Positions 1 through 12,650 of a DNA stretch of 64,000 bases are shown in pieces. The notes below the pieces were generated by a model. It did not search any database and had not been told where the DNA came from. It saw only the letters and a list, made by a program, of their open reading frames with translations. Source of the DNA: Polytrichum commune. Its lineage: Eukaryota > Streptophyta > Polytrichopsida > Polytrichales > Polytrichaceae. The stretch covers positions 26,151,501-26,215,500 of the forward strand of contig OX485805.1 in the NCBI GenBank assembly GCA_950295325.1, written 5' to 3'. Within the stretch, counting starts at the first letter, position 1. Each line of letters opens with the position of its first letter. A program made the position numbers and the translations under genes.

Positions 1-3000
1 TTTTTAGGAACAAGTTTGGTTATTTGGTAAAGTCAGGTTGGAAGGGTACATAAGTGGCTTAAGTGACCGAATACTGCCACATTGACTCTTAACGGGGACG
101 GGTTCCCACCCAGGTGTGGACAGGAAGACTGAGCAATGAAAGAGGCATAGGAGAGACGGGACCCGGCCAAATGAAAATGTGATTTAGCCCGGGGCGGTTT
201 CAAATATGTGATTTTAAATGACGGTGTGTGTCCCAACAGGTTTGACGCAACCGGTCGATACATCACAATTGGCAAGACTTGGCCTCGATTTTGGTGCACT
301 AGCTAGGTCTCTGGAATGAACCTAAACTGGACTCTTAGGATTTTGAATGCAATTTCAACAGCAATAACAGAAGCGGTGCAGATCTGTATCCTAATAACTT
401 ACATGCTGCAATGGCGACATCACACTTGCATTTTCAAAGCAAAAGCACGTTTGGGTCTTGCTGCTGGATGTGAAAGCAACTTCGACTCCACTCTCAGTTT
501 TGGAGTGTCAACTCTCCCACATGATTGTATTGAATACGTGACTGTAAATTTGACAGCAGTAAGAGTGGCAGTGCAGTAAAGACAAATGTGTGTTCCAACA
601 GATTCAATGCAACCATGGGATAATAATTGGCAAGGCCCGGCCCGGCCCAGACTTCGATGCTTGCACTTCAGGTAGAGAGTGCTTAAATCGATGCTTTAAG
701 CTATTGCGTATACATATGACTTTGTGGTGGATGTGAAACATTTCATATTAGCCTTTGGGATAAACATAGGTATAAAGGGGAGGGGGGGGGGATAATAATG
801 AATAAATTTTATTGAATATTTGATGAATGTTCCAAGTCAGAACTGCTATCTTCTTTAAATTGATCCCTAGGTCATGTGTATGGCAACCTCGCATATGATG
901 AGGACTCCCACTTTCATTGTCTAGAACTGACACAACATAGTTGGCTACTAGACCCAAGCTAAATCAAAGCTCAACTAGTAACGGTGCACAAAGCCACATG
1001 GCCACCTTCATGATCCTACCTGGTTCGGTTGCAAAACCATCACCTTGCATCGCAGGTACCAACCCACTTTATGTCTAGAATCAACCCCCTTGGCTTTGTG
1101 AATAGAATGCCTAGAGCAGGCATTGTTTGGAAAGGCCAAGTGGGAAGAAACTTGGTTGGCAGAAGCAAGACTCAAATGGATGGGGAGGCAAATAGTTATC
1201 ACGTGACTTCTTCATGAAGAAGACTCAAGTGTAAAAAGTATGTTTTTGTCTCTTTTCGTGCCACATGGATTCTAGCATGGAATTTTCATATCCATCTTGT
1301 GTATCCTTCATCCACAAAGGATGAGTTTACATAGACGACATGGATCCCAAGCCGGGAGAGAATTATCGTAGACGAGAGCACCATTCATTCATTCAACATA
1401 AAATCCATGAAATAGTATGCAGCCTGAAGGTTACTCTTTTTAGTTGATTCTACACCAAAATTAGCTTTTGAAACCCTAAATTAGTGTACTCGAGATTATT
1501 TGAGATGAATTGGCAACAAACCTAAAAGGGTTCAAGTTTATATGTTGGGTGGATGACATATACACTTGTATTTGATAATTCCCCTTCTCCATGGAAGCAT
1601 ACCATAAGGGATTAATGTTGGTCGTCTGCACGTTGAAGTTACAGTTTACCCTCCATATTAAGACACTTGATTATACGACACCTTGACTATACAACACATT
1701 ACCCATCAACCAAACTCTCTAGTGCTACTGCATCTCCATACTACAACCTGCAACACTCATAATACAACATTCCTTTAGGCCCAAGTAATATAACATATAA
1801 TAGAGGTAGTTAATGTGCATAAGTTGTGGGACCCATATGTATTTCAAGGTTCATATGTGATCCGTACTTTGGAACATGCAAGGGAATGTTGGGAATTGTT
1901 ATGAGCATTGGAGAACCTTCAAGATGTTGTGAGCACAAATTTTTTCAATACAAACGTTCTTTCATACTTATGTATCTTCATTGTGTATATAAATTGGCAT
2001 TCTACATTTAAAATAGGACATTTTCTTGAAAAAACCTCGATAGTACAACATTCGAGGCCAAAATGTCATATTGCCAAGAATATGACATGCGGATAATACA
2101 ACACTTTCTTGCACTTTCAAGGTACACTTTTCATTCTCTTTGCCATGCTTTACCCATGCCACAATTCCCAAGCATGATGTGGGACTTTGTAAACACAGTA
2201 CATATCATTCGTGTGATGTGCTCATGTTACATTTGATATCACTTGTGTACTTAAAAACACTATTTTGGTTAATCAGTCTCATAGATGACTAATGTAAGTT
2301 ACCCGATTTTCATTAAAGTCAATAACATGTATTGATACTCTTTCTTTGAAATTGTTTTTGTCAACAAAAATTGCTTGGACATGTAAATGAATGTGTTCTT
2401 TAAATATTTATGGATTTCTTTTTACACGAAATTTAGAAGTTAGTACATAGTTTTCAATCACTTTTACTTTAAAACCAAATTTTAAGTGTGAGTCCAATCT
2501 TGAATCCAAAATTAGAGTTCATAAAACGGATGTTTTGGACTTCAAGTTTGTTGGACTTAGACTCTAATGTATATCCACCCTATGCCACGGGGAACATGTT
2601 TCCGAACACCTACCAAGGGATTGTAATAAGTTGCCCCTACATGGTCGTTGCTTATTCATCCCATCTTAATCTCACTGGACCCTAATATCATGGTTATATT
2701 AGTAAAAATATAAATATGTGGGCTCTACGTGTAGTAATCAACATATTCACCCCTTTCCTTGATAGGTTTTACAAAATATCACCCATCTTATGCCAGGTGG
2801 GCCCACACCATTCACCCTTTGGAAGCGATATAGTTATTTGTCAAGCAAAGCATATGAAACCATGGGTTTAGTCCCAAAACCTAATTTTATGAAACTTAAC
2901 ACAAAGTCATCAAAGTTTTCTCAATGCTTAAATTATCCTACACAAAGAGTGGTTTCGGGCCATTAAGAATCGGCTTTCTAGTTTGTCTTACTAACATGGA

Positions 3001-3410
3001 TTGGGGGTGGATTGAACAGACACTTAATTCACTTCGGTCTCCTCCGGAGACCGTAGTTTCTCTTTCTTTTCTTTTCTTTTTCTTTCTTGGGTGGGCCAAA
3101 CTAGCCTTGTACATGCCAATATAGGATTTAAGCACATGTACCTCATTAGCAAATAATGAGAAATAGGGTGAGACTTGATCTAGGGTATTCTTTATTCTTG
3201 CAAGCAAAAAAATTGAAAAATATTCAATGTAATATAGCATCAACTCTATTCACATATTGCATTATGAATGTTATATAATACCCTATAATCTCATGTATTG
3301 CTTCTTTGTAAAACAATATAGAGGGTATTGTGTTTAGGATGGTACAAAACTTGTAGAGGGTCACAAGGTTCTTCCACTCACAACCTCAACTCTTGAGCAT
3401 TTAGTAGTAA
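1..3410. other. Repeat-derived flank without a recognisable gene
   Basis: No convincing coding region was found. The first 50 bases resemble the sequences at 6,234 and 23,674, so a fragment of the 4.55-kb repeat family lies at the window edge. A stretch of about 75 bases near 225-300 recurs, diverged, near 585-665. The 2,830-3,110 stretch matches, in reverse, a repeat also seen at 13,720-13,940 and 50,985-51,190. A pyrimidine-rich run lies at 3,058-3,088. Short ORFs here have no family signature. Confidence 0.6.
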
Positions 3411-6400
3411 TCTTGTAGTGCTTAGTCATGCTATTATAGTATTTTTGTATTGTTTAGTAGTGTTCTTGTTCATCAAGTTGTATCCCTATCGTTTTTTGGT
3501 GTCTCAATCCCTTGTCATTATTGGATTCTACCCTTTATCAACATACTTAATAACATAAGGTAGCCCATGTCTTATGTTGATGGGTCTCCTTATATTATTA
3601 AACATGTTGACAAAGGATGCCTTAAAACACCACAAATATGATGATTTTAAACAACATATAAGAGTCGTTATGTGGATTAGCATAAGATTGAGTTTGTATG
3701 GAAAATTTTTCAGTTCAAACTACCAAAGCATGCAAGATAATGGTGCAAAATAGAAGTAGAAAATAAAACAAGGTATTAGAAAAAGTAAAAGAATGTTAGG
3801 ACAACATGTCCCATGCGCATATGCTATTTTAGATCCTAATTTTTTCTCAAAACCTCAGAGGTGGAACGAGGAGGTCCCAAACATCTCACCTACCTTTTAT
3901 AATAGGTTTTGATACACAACGAGCTAATGAGCTCTTAATAGAAAGTTTTCTCAAGGAAAGATCAAACTCACAATTTCGCCACTCTTTTGAGGGACTTTAC
4001 GAATAACTCTAATGATTTGTTACCTATTGAGCAACATCAACCACAAACCCTTAACTTCTTGGAGCATATTTGATTTCATTAGATCATCTCAATAGTAAGC
4101 TTTCTAAAGTTCAATTTTTATTGTACCTAAAAAAAAAGTAGTTGCTAATGATTTTAAGATCACATTACACGATAGCATTATTAGTATTTCATAGGATTTG
4201 TTTGTAATCAAATTAGTATCATTGAAGTTCATGAATTTGTGTTCAATGTATGCAATGGTATTATACTACAAACTTTCAAGATTACATCACGAATAGATAT
4301 ACCCTTTGAGGTAAGAAAAAGAGTTCATAGAAAATTGACAATTTTCAATAAAATAATATTATGGAGTTTTTATATATAGAAATGTATCCACAAAGGAAAA
4401 GTGACATTGAATATTATGTTTAGTGTCATATGGTATTTTATGTCACTATGGCAAAAAACATCTTATAACACTTCTTATGAATAAGTGAACAAATATTGTC
4501 ATGGATGATGGATGAGTTCATCCATCAGCCAAAACCCTACAGTCTATTGTCAACAACTTGTGATGAAATATTATCATGGATGATTGAAATTTGGATGAAA
4601 AAGCACTTGGTAAGTGACAATAATTGCAACACTGTAAATCCATAATCCCAAAAATAAAATTACAAGGAATGACAAACAATGTTGGGTTAACAATTAGTGT
4701 TGGCGACACTACACTATAGTTTGCACTTAATATTGAGCAAGACAATTAGGATTGGTGACACTGAATATCATATTTAGTGTAGTTCAATCTTGACTTTCAA
4801 ATTTTTTTGTGAGCAACCATCTTTTCATATTGGAATGGGATCACCGCCATTCACAAGAAGATTTTATGAGGAACAAAATGATACCTATTGTGACCTTCCT
4901 AGCACTTTCCTTCTCGGCCTCTCACGAAGTTAAGGTTTACATTACGTCAAGGTTTCTAAAACTCACCCCTCACATGTTGGTCTTCATGTGTCATAATTTG
5001 CCCACATTTCAATGCCTATAATCATTATTATGAGGCTTGCCTACAACTTGTTCACATGTTTATAATGTAGTACTAGCTTTTGGACCCATGCATATGAGAT
5101 AAGATATGTAAGGGTTTAATCTACACATTTAGAAAGGCTATTAATATTTTGAAGTGAAGGTAAATGTACAAAAGGGGGGCCTTATGATTTAGAGAAAAAA
5201 TTGACAACATATGTGTTAGTTTCAGCCAATTTACGTCTTCATCCATTATTGTCATATGATAATATTGAATTTCCCCAATAACTACCCTATCCATTTTTGT
5301 TAGGGTTCGCACGTGGGTTCTATGTTTCCAGGAATTTATAGCACTATGCACATAGTTTACTATTCATTCAAGAATATTCACAAGAGACAATGCTCATCCC
5401 AATATTATTCCTTGAAATTACTATCAATAGTAGCACTATCATTGAAAATACCAACAACATTCACAATATTCTTGCTATTCAAACCGGCATTATTTATTAT
5501 TTGTATTGGCATCTATTTCTTCCTATTTTCGAAGCTCCTTCCCATGAAGATAAGAGAGTGGAAACCCATGTAATATACTAAATATAGAATGGAACACAAC
5601 CATGCAACTGAGTAACATTATGGATTTCGAGGATTCTTAACATAAGTTGTGAGCTTCTTATTCAAACTTTACAACCATAAAGGAGGAACACAGTAAACAT
5701 TTGAGCTTTTGTGTAAATTCTCAACTGCTCTCAAACCTAGACATCTTTAATAAACATCCTTGTGCCCCCTTCCCACTTGACTTTAGCTAAGCCTAAAAGT
5801 TGGTTCCAAAAACACGGCCTTCACACCATCGACACCATCTAGTCCCCTGCCTAGTTGGCAAATGATGTGGCATGGTCTAAAAGTGGAGGTTTTAAGCCTC
5901 AAGCACCGACCCTCCCATCAGTACCTAGACATGAGGCAAGAATGTAAGGCGTTTAAAAGTGTTGCCTCCTGCCCTTGTAATTGCTTGCTTTTAGTCTTAA
6001 CTATGAGGACACAAGGAGCTCCATCAACAAAAATTGATGGTGAGATAGATGAGAGGTAAGGCATTTGGGGATGGGACAAAAACTATCCAACATGTCATTG
6101 CTTGGTAGATAAAACAACGAACATGTGTGAAAACTACTTAGCTAAGACCTACTCGACAATCTCCGGAGCAAGTTCTTGTAGGTGCATTGGGATAGTCGGA
6201 TGCATCCGTTATAACCGAGGGAGCTTTACCTAGTTTTTAGGAAATACTTTGGTATTTTGGTAAAGTCAAGTGGGAAGGGGACCATGTTAGTGAGGCGTTG
6301 TGAATGCATGGTGTGGTTTTGTGGGCAGACCACGTCCAAAAGACATCCTACGGTCTACGAAAGTGCTCGGGCAACCCGAAAAAAACTTTCGAAAGATGAA

Positions 6401-6460
6401 ATTTTAGCGGATGAAAAATCAATGTTTGCAAGATGAAGGGGTTGTTCGTTCATCCCATCA

Positions 6461-6512
6461 TATGAGAGCATTTGTGTGGGATTTTGAAGGTTCCCACACA
6501 AACGCTCTCATA
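6461..6512. repeat. Near-perfect 21-bp-stem hairpin
   Basis: The two 21-bp arms starting TATGAGAGC are reverse complements except for one G:U-compatible mismatch, with a 10-nt loop. The paralogous site near 23,922-23,973 in copy B has one further arm mismatch. It could fold in RNA, but nothing shows that it is processed. Confidence 0.75.
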
Positions 6513-7137
6513 CAACTGGTTAAATTTCATTTCATTTCAAAGTTGGTCATGAAAAAGGGCTTGGAGTTGATGGCTAGTACCCTTAGTTCTACCTTTAGGA
6601 AGGAAGAGGTAGTAGTTCTCCCGTTGGCATCATCTCTTCCACAAGTCCTTTTCAACGTAGGACTCAGTTTGAAAATTTTCATCCTAGATTCATGAGTGGA
6701 TGGAGGTGGAGATTTCATCTAACGTGAGGTTTTCCAAGCTCTACCTGAAGGAAAGAGGAGCCAGAAGCTGAGACAACATAGGAGCCTTTAGATCTCTCAG
6801 ATCGCAATCGACGGCTAGGATCTTCCTAGCCCGTGACCACAAGGGAAACGCGGTGCCTCAGTAACGCAGGGAAAGGGGCATTAGAGGTGCAGGGAATTGC
6901 TGTGCAGTTGCAGAAAGAGTACATTGGGAAGAAAAAAGAAAAGAAAACATAGATGAACATACCTTGGACATAAATACATTTGTCCTTGGGCAATATATAT
7001 ATATAACTCCATGAGCTAGTACTTGGCTCCTTGGTGATGAGATCATTAATGGCACTCAAAGAGAATTGTGCCATCGCGCCACATTGACTCCAGGGCCAGT
7101 AATTAATGATGAAAACTGTGACATTCACCTTCTGCAG

Positions 7138-7539
7138 TAAGGGCCAGTTCACATAGTTCCAAGTCCCAAGTCCCACTCACGTAAGCAAGTCCCAACATGG
7201 AGGCAACATCTCAACTTTTGAGCCACAAGAAATCATTAAAATATGGTTAATTATCATAAAAGTCGGATCTTGATTTGTTTCATGAAAAAGCATTCATAGG
7301 ATTTGTGTTGACAATTGGGTCTAGTTTTTTTTGCTTGTTTTAACTTTCAACATAAGTTCCAAGTCTCAGTTCCAAAAAGTGGTGCCATGTAGGCAATCCA
7401 TGTCATACTTGACGCTTAGGACTGGGGACCCGTGTGAAGTGGTAAGTCCCAACGCTCATGATCTCAACAACTTAGATTGCACGGATTTACCTCAAGTGAC
7501 TTGGGACTAGGACTTGGGACTCCATGTGAGCTGGCCCTA
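7138..7539. mobile_element. MITE with TAAGGGCCAG-type termini (copy A)
   Basis: The ends form inverted repeats of about 20 bp beginning TAAGGGCCAG on the left and, read inwards on the other strand, TAGGGCCAG on the right. Inside are repeated AAGTCCCAAGTCC motifs. No target-site duplication is clear. The termini resemble those of other elements in this window (28,986; 53,618; 57,255) and are hAT-like in style. It was present before the 4.55-kb duplication because the other copy carries it too. Confidence 0.7.
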
Positions 7540-7989
7540 CGTTGTTGTGGACGTATTACTAGATCACCCTCAGTTTCATAGTTGATTGTAGGTTGCATCC
7601 TGATCTTGCCTCACAATCTTGAGCAACCAAAAACAACAAAAATTGTTGCAAGGATCGTCACAAAGCATGAGATCTTCTTCCTTAAGATCCCGGGTGGCAA
7701 CTCTCCTTTGAACTTTGTGGCAACAAGAAAATGTGACCGACAAAGTGTGGACACAAAGAGCAAGCAAGTGGAAGAGAGAAGAAAGGAGCCCCCTCGCGAC
7801 CCTTAAACCCTAGACTGTGAACCCTAGCGTAGCCCCCTTAAAAATTGCCCTTCTTAGAATTTTTCATAAGATCGATTTATTTTGAAAAAAATTATAAGTT
7901 TCAAGAAAGGTGATCTAATGTTGGGGTCTGGATGATGACCCTGCATAAGAAAAACTACTTATGATAATTTCAAAAATTTGATTTGATTA

Positions 7990-9813
7990 TCAAGTGAAAA
8001 ACAATCTCTGCGATGTTTTGAATTCACAGACAACAAAGTTGCGGGTCTTCACCCCGTGAACAATCTCCGCAAAACTGGAACACATGGCATTGTTTCCATC
8101 CAGTTCCTTAATTGGCGAGAACTTGAACTTGTTGCAGTAATCACACACCTGCAAGAAGTAGGCCATGTCTTCAATGGCCCAGTCCTTCACTTTGATATTG
8201 TGCAGCCTAAAGTGCACTGAAGAACTCCATTGCTCAGACAACACCGGTTCTACTTTTGCTGAATATTGAACGCCATCCATTTCAAACGGGATGCTCTGCG
8301 CGCGCCCCTTCGAACCTTCTTTCCTTGGCACTTCAATTGTGCTGAGAATTGGGTCAAGGGTAGTCGCCTTGCGCTTGTCGAATTTGATGTGTGTGGCGAG
8401 CAAGACCTGCTTCACCACTTTGGAAGATGCCTCTTGGGTTACAAAGTTACCGCACTTGAACTGCGTCGAGATCGTTGCCATGAATGTGAACAGGAACACT
8501 CGCGTCTCCCTGTTGGAAAATTGCAAGATGACCCACTTCACAGACCTCGATATCCAGTACTGAACAAACCTCCAGATCTTGTTCGCCCAATACGAGAATA
8601 AATCCATCAGAACGATGAATATGCTGAAAATAATGGACCAGAAATTGAAATTGCGTGCTTGCAAAATCAAAGGCCAGATCGATGCAAACCTCATGAAGTT
8701 CTGATTGAGAATCTCCCTGGCACTGTAATCAAAGAAACAAACGGTCTGTGGTGATATGTCGTAGCCTTTTCCAGAGAGCACATGACTCATGGCGTCCTCA
8801 AAGCTCAATCTTCGGATCAAATGTACCTTGGGCCACAACAAGTCATCGTCTCTTCCAAACTGCACCTGAAGAGTTCGACTTGTGTACATTGTGTGTAACA
8901 ACTTCATGTGCTGTGCTCGTTGTCTGGTAGTCAAGCATGTATAAGGGGGCTGAAGATCTGTGAATGAAACCTCGACGTTATAGTCGCCAACAGCAACGAT
9001 GGTCATGGCCTCGGTAGGCGAGTTCAAGGCGCCTCTCTCTGAATCAGGGAGAGCATTTTTGTCCACAGAAACCTCGTCGTTGTAGTCGCCAACATCAACG
9101 ATGGTCACGGCCTCGGTAGGCGAGTTCAAGGCGCCTCTCTCTGAGTCAGGGAGAGCGTCTTTGTCCAGAGAAATCTCGCCGTTCAAGGCGCCTCTCTCTG
9201 AGTCAGGGAGAGCGTCTTTGTCCAGAGAAATCTTGCCGTTCAAGGTGCCTCTCTTTGAGTCAGGGAGAGCGTCTTTGTCCAGAGAAATCTCGCCGTTCAA
9301 GGCGCCTCTCTTTGAGTCAGGGAGAGCGTCTTTGTCCAGAGAAATCTCGCCGTTCAAGGCGCCTCTCACTGAGTGAGGGAGAGCGTCTTTGTCCAGAGAA
9401 ATCTCGCCGTTGAAGGCGCCTCTCTCTGAGTGAGGGAGAGCGTCTTTGTCCAGAGAAATCTCGCCGTTCAAGGCGCCTCTCTCTGAGTGAGGGAGAGCGT
9501 CTTTGTCCACAGAAACCTCAACGTTGTAGTCGCCAACAACACCGATGGTCATGGCCTTGGTAGGCGAGTTCAAGGCGTCTTCGTCAGGGAGAGCGTCTTT
9601 GTCCACATCTAGGTCATCTCGCATCAAGATGAGCTTTCGCGTCTTGTACCAGGAATCGAATCCGTGCCAAGAAGATGACACGGTCACGTAGGGGAGCCGG
9701 AAAAACTTGGCGGTGCGAACGAACTGCCAGATAGAATAGGCCATCTGAAACCAGAGAAGAAAGCTCTGCAGGGAATTGAACTTCGCAATGGCATCGGGTC
9801 TGAGGAAGCTCAT
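7990..9813 (-). CDS. Unknown 607-residue protein with 19-aa tandem repeats and membrane segments
   Basis: Not recognised. The frame is open for 647 codons up to 9,933, but the upstream end begins with TTG inside a dispersed repeat, so I start at the first in-frame ATG (MSFLRPDAIAKF). Residues about 14-32 are hydrophobic. Residues about 70-283 are a repeat array: six 19-residue units of the form LDKDALPDSERGALNGEIS, flanked by three longer units containing GDYNVEVS. A soluble stretch follows, then a strong hydrophobic segment at about 391-410 (FWSIIFSIFIVLMDLFSYWA), a weaker one near 437-452, and a charged C-terminus containing CDYCNKFKF. A DxD-like run (GRDDDLLWPK) lies near residue 320. The stop codon is 18 bp from direct repeat copy A. 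It may be a host gene, the last exon of one, or a passenger of the surrounding repeat block. No promoter was identified. Confidence 0.55.
   Translation of the reverse strand: MSFLRPDAIAKFNSLQSFLLWFQMAYSIWQFVRTAKFFRLPYVTVSSSWHGFDSWYKTRKLILMRDDLDVDKDALPDEDALNSPTKAMTIGVVGDYNVEVSVDKDALPHSERGALNGEISLDKDALPHSERGAFNGEISLDKDALPHSVRGALNGEISLDKDALPDSKRGALNGEISLDKDALPDSKRGTLNGKISLDKDALPDSERGALNGEISLDKDALPDSERGALNSPTEAVTIVDVGDYNDEVSVDKNALPDSERGALNSPTEAMTIVAVGDYNVEVSFTDLQPPYTCLTTRQRAQHMKLLHTMYTSRTLQVQFGRDDDLLWPKVHLIRRLSFEDAMSHVLSGKGYDISPQTVCFFDYSAREILNQNFMRFASIWPLILQARNFNFWSIIFSIFIVLMDLFSYWANKIWRFVQYWISRSVKWVILQFSNRETRVFLFTFMATISTQFKCGNFVTQEASSKVVKQVLLATHIKFDKRKATTLDPILSTIEVPRKEGSKGRAQSIPFEMDGVQYSAKVEPVLSEQWSSSVHFRLHNIKVKDWAIEDMAYFLQVCDYCNKFKFSPIKELDGNNAMCSSFAEIVHGVKTRNFVVCEFKTSQRLFFT
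8965..9606 (-). repeat. Coding minisatellite, 57-bp units
   Basis: Six 57-bp units (9,169-9,510) encode 19 residues each. Three longer units (32-34 residues) lie outside them. Units differ by a few bases, often non-synonymously (D/H, E/K/V, A/T), and no unit breaks the frame. Unit number is likely to vary between individuals. Confidence 0.93.
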
Positions 9814-9907
9814 GACGACGACGAAAGACCCAAAATCGATCAAAATTACCAGTGTATGATGATTCTTTGCTTCAGAGTAGGTTCTCTTCCTTACACCTGC
9901 ACTATCG

Positions 9908-10165
9908 CGCACCTCTCCAAAAGGGATGCCCAAAACACCATGGGCAGCGCCCTGGAACAGCAGTGGCCTGGGAGTGGCTCCCGGGACTGCGAAGGTTCAA
10001 ACAGGCATAACTTCCTCACTACTTGCCTGAATGGGGCAAGTGAGGTGTTTATGAGCATCTACGTGAAACGTAGATGCCGATAGAGTGGTTGGTTTTGAGA
10101 ATCCAAGAGCACACGTGGAAGTTATGGGGGTCTGAAGCTGCTGGGGGCTTCTAGCCCCAGCGGCG
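9908..10165. repeat. LTR-like repeat, internally deleted copy
   Basis: It matches 15,013-15,530. The first about 45 bases match 15,013-15,056, then about 240 bases present at 15,057-15,295 are missing, then the match resumes (TGGAACAGC onwards) to the motif CTAGCCCCAGCGGC. It is GC-richer than its surroundings. Its edge supplies the TTG-initiated first codons of the upstream-extended unknown ORF on the minus strand. Confidence 0.8.
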
Positions 10166-11860
10166 AAGGGAAAAGGCATGGCATGAAGGTCAGATACTTC
10201 ACATGGGATGAGTACATCATGTACATGATAAAGGGCACAAGCATGGTCAAGTACATAACTCCATTACCCTGCACAGGTTTAATTGAAAGTGATTCAAATT
10301 TATATACTAACTTTGAGAAGTTCCGCCTCCCCTTCAGGTGGATTTGTTCTCTTTGATTTTGATTCATTCTTGACTCTGGTTGTTACGTAGTGCATGAAAC
10401 TAAATACCATAAATGGTGTAGTGTTAAGAGGAATATTCCTATGGTACACAGTGGACTACAACTTGACTAAAGTGTACAAAAATGCTCAAGAATATCCTCC
10501 TCTTGTATTTTAAAATGTAACACATGACACTCGTCCTAAGTATGCTCAATAACATCATCTCAAGTATCCCAATATGCTTCACTAAACGTCATAACGTAGA
10601 TAAATTTTCACTTTATGAAGTTGCTTATGTTGGTGAATAGTGTCATATTGGCAATCAACAAATGTGGCACTTTGAGACCTCTTAGCGTCTAGTTAGGCCC
10701 TTCACAAATACCATAAATGGTGTAGCGTACCTAGTAGATTATGAACAAGCATATAAAGAATCAAATGTTTATGGACTACCTGAGTCGTTCAAACTTTATG
10801 AAATCAAACACTCTCTACTCATGCACTTTTTTTTTTTGTCACTAGGTCCATTTGACAATGTTATGCTACATGAGAAGTTGTGATAATCCACATTTTCAAT
10901 GCCAAGCTTCAAATGCACATCCCTAGTGCAGGAGTAACTTACAAAACTCACACAATTTACACTTTGCAACTTATTATACTACAACTTGTCCACTTAATAC
11001 TACACTAAATACGGTATTTAGTGTCACTTAGTATTTAGAATTACACAATGCTATATCTATTGACTGTAACCCTCGTGATTCACCAACAAATGTGAATATG
11101 GTAGTTTGGATAGTATAGAACATTAACAACTTTACTTGATAATAAATCACAACAATAGTCAAAAGATATGATACTATGTAAATCCTCGGGGGCTGCACTG
11201 TATATTATGTTTGAGAACCACGTGCATTCATGACCCCTCCTAAAAACCCCCTAGTATACGAGAGGTTATATGTCTAGATACCTTTGTGTACATATGTATT
11301 CCGTTTTAAATATATGTTTAATGTAAGTATACGTGAATATTTTTCAGTTCTAAAATATTTTAATGTGTTTATTGTATGTATACGTAATATGGCAAGGTCC
11401 AAATCAATACCCCTCGTGTGCACTCACGTGGACTCGTACAAGTTTAGTACAGTGCACCCCCCGAGTGTGAATCCAAACAATAAGTGACACTCAATATCAT
11501 ATTGAGTGGAGTATTTGACTTGTGCATTTTTTACACCACTGGCCACCTAAAGGGGAGTAAGGTACAGTAAGTCACTGTTTGGCGGCCTGTCGAATTCTAA
11601 AAGTAGAAATTCAGCACCTCAAATATTAACTGTAAATAGTTGGATGCAACGCGACATATACTGAAGCCATTCACGAAACTCTTGCATCACTTCATTGCGT
11701 AACTTACAGAATTAAAAATTTATGCCAGCAACCAGATTCTGGGATGAGCCATTCAAATGATTCGTAATTGACAGTCATAACTACAGTATCGTGCTTTTCT
11801 TGTTCTTGACAGAAATTGGAAATTAATGTTAATATTAATTTATACAAAATGCAACCAGGT
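10166..11860. other. Repeat-derived DNA, no gene seen
   Basis: Positions 10,386-10,735 hold diverged, partly reversed pieces of the foldback family at 50,030-50,495, including two ACCATAAATGGTGTAG termini. Around 10,995-11,030 is a short palindromic ACTAAATACGGTATTTAGT motif of the MITE type. Near 11,040-11,165 there is similarity to 41,660-41,850 and 49,380-49,560. ORFs are short and unsupported. Confidence 0.6.
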
Positions 11861-12130
11861 GAAGGACTGTGCTCGAGTGGGTTGAGCCTGAGACTGGTGA
11901 GATACACAAGTGGCCACAAACAATGAACTGCTTGAGTTTTGTCAAGAAATAACCGGTTCAGATTCAAGACCTCAGGAAAGTCACTGATCCATTTAGAGGA
12001 ATGTTGCAGAATATTCCTCAATTTTAATAAAAAAGAAAAACCCAAAAGATGTCAACATGTGACCGGTTGATCTTGGAAGCACTAGGATCTCAACTGATCG
12101 ATTAACCCAACAAGTTTCTTGGGCACTGAT
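11860..12130 (-). repeat. CCGGTT-type interspersed repeat
   Basis: Reverse-oriented copy of a family of roughly 200 bp marked by AACCGGTT motifs and a terminal segment read here as CACTAGGATCTCAA. Related copies lie at 12,650-12,900, 13,955-14,130, 19,314-19,520, 20,190-20,365, 42,830-43,025, 51,245-51,415 and 54,870-54,960. No coding capacity. Confidence 0.8.
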
Positions 12131-12650
12131 CTGAACGAGCTGCTCGGGGCCAAATGCTCACCGCTGGTGGGAGAAGAAGTCCTCAAGGAAGTTGGTAAAG
12201 TGAAAGTTGATAAATCTCAACCTTCATACCGAGTAATCAAGTAAGACTTGCATACCTTATGTCACCGATTAATTGGCTGAAATTGCATACATGTTGTCTG
12301 CCTTACACATCCATCCCATCTTACACAGAAAGAGCACAAGCGAGCCACCTCAGTCCACCAAACCGGCAGTTTGGGCGAAGAAACTTCCAGATCCAGGTGA
12401 TAAGTTCTAGTTAACTATAGTTGTTCTTGAAGTTATTAATTATGGCCTCAAGGGTTCCTTCCCAAGTGGTGAAGGAAAGGTTCTATAATTTATGTAGGAT
12501 GTACATCTCTGAGCCAGAAGTAAATAGCACTTTTCCTAGATTTAAAGCGATGTGAAAGAATGACATGGCCTCACGAGAGGCCGGAAGCTCATTTCACCTC
12601 CCATAGACTAGTCTTCTTCTCGACGAGTATAATTAGGAGACACAAAAAGC
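12131..12650. other. No gene seen
   Basis: Sequence between two reversed CCGGTT repeats. It contains short similarity to those repeats but no open frame or other recognisable structure. Confidence 0.5.

Larger units (their letters stand above)
3411..7971 (+). repeat. 4.55-kb direct repeat, copy A
   Basis: This block is collinear over its whole length with 20,880-25,425 in the same orientation, with scattered substitutions and small indels. Both copies contain the same inner TIR element (7,138-7,539 here) and the same hairpin (6,461-6,512 here). The ends do not show TG...CA, and no primer-binding site or polypurine tract adjoins them, so I do not call it an LTR. Degenerate ORF remnants (for example 3,590-3,760, paralogous to 21,055-21,221) are not recognisable. 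The unknown ORF ends 18 bp to the right of this copy. Confidence 0.93.

Noticed and set aside
9101-9376. Plus-strand repeat ORF opposite the unknown gene
   Set aside because: It is the antisense reading of the 57-bp coding minisatellite and has no features outside the repeat.
9814-9933. N-terminal extension of the unknown ORF by 40 codons
   Set aside because: The first codon would be TTG and the first codons come from a dispersed repeat. The first ATG in frame is at 9,813.
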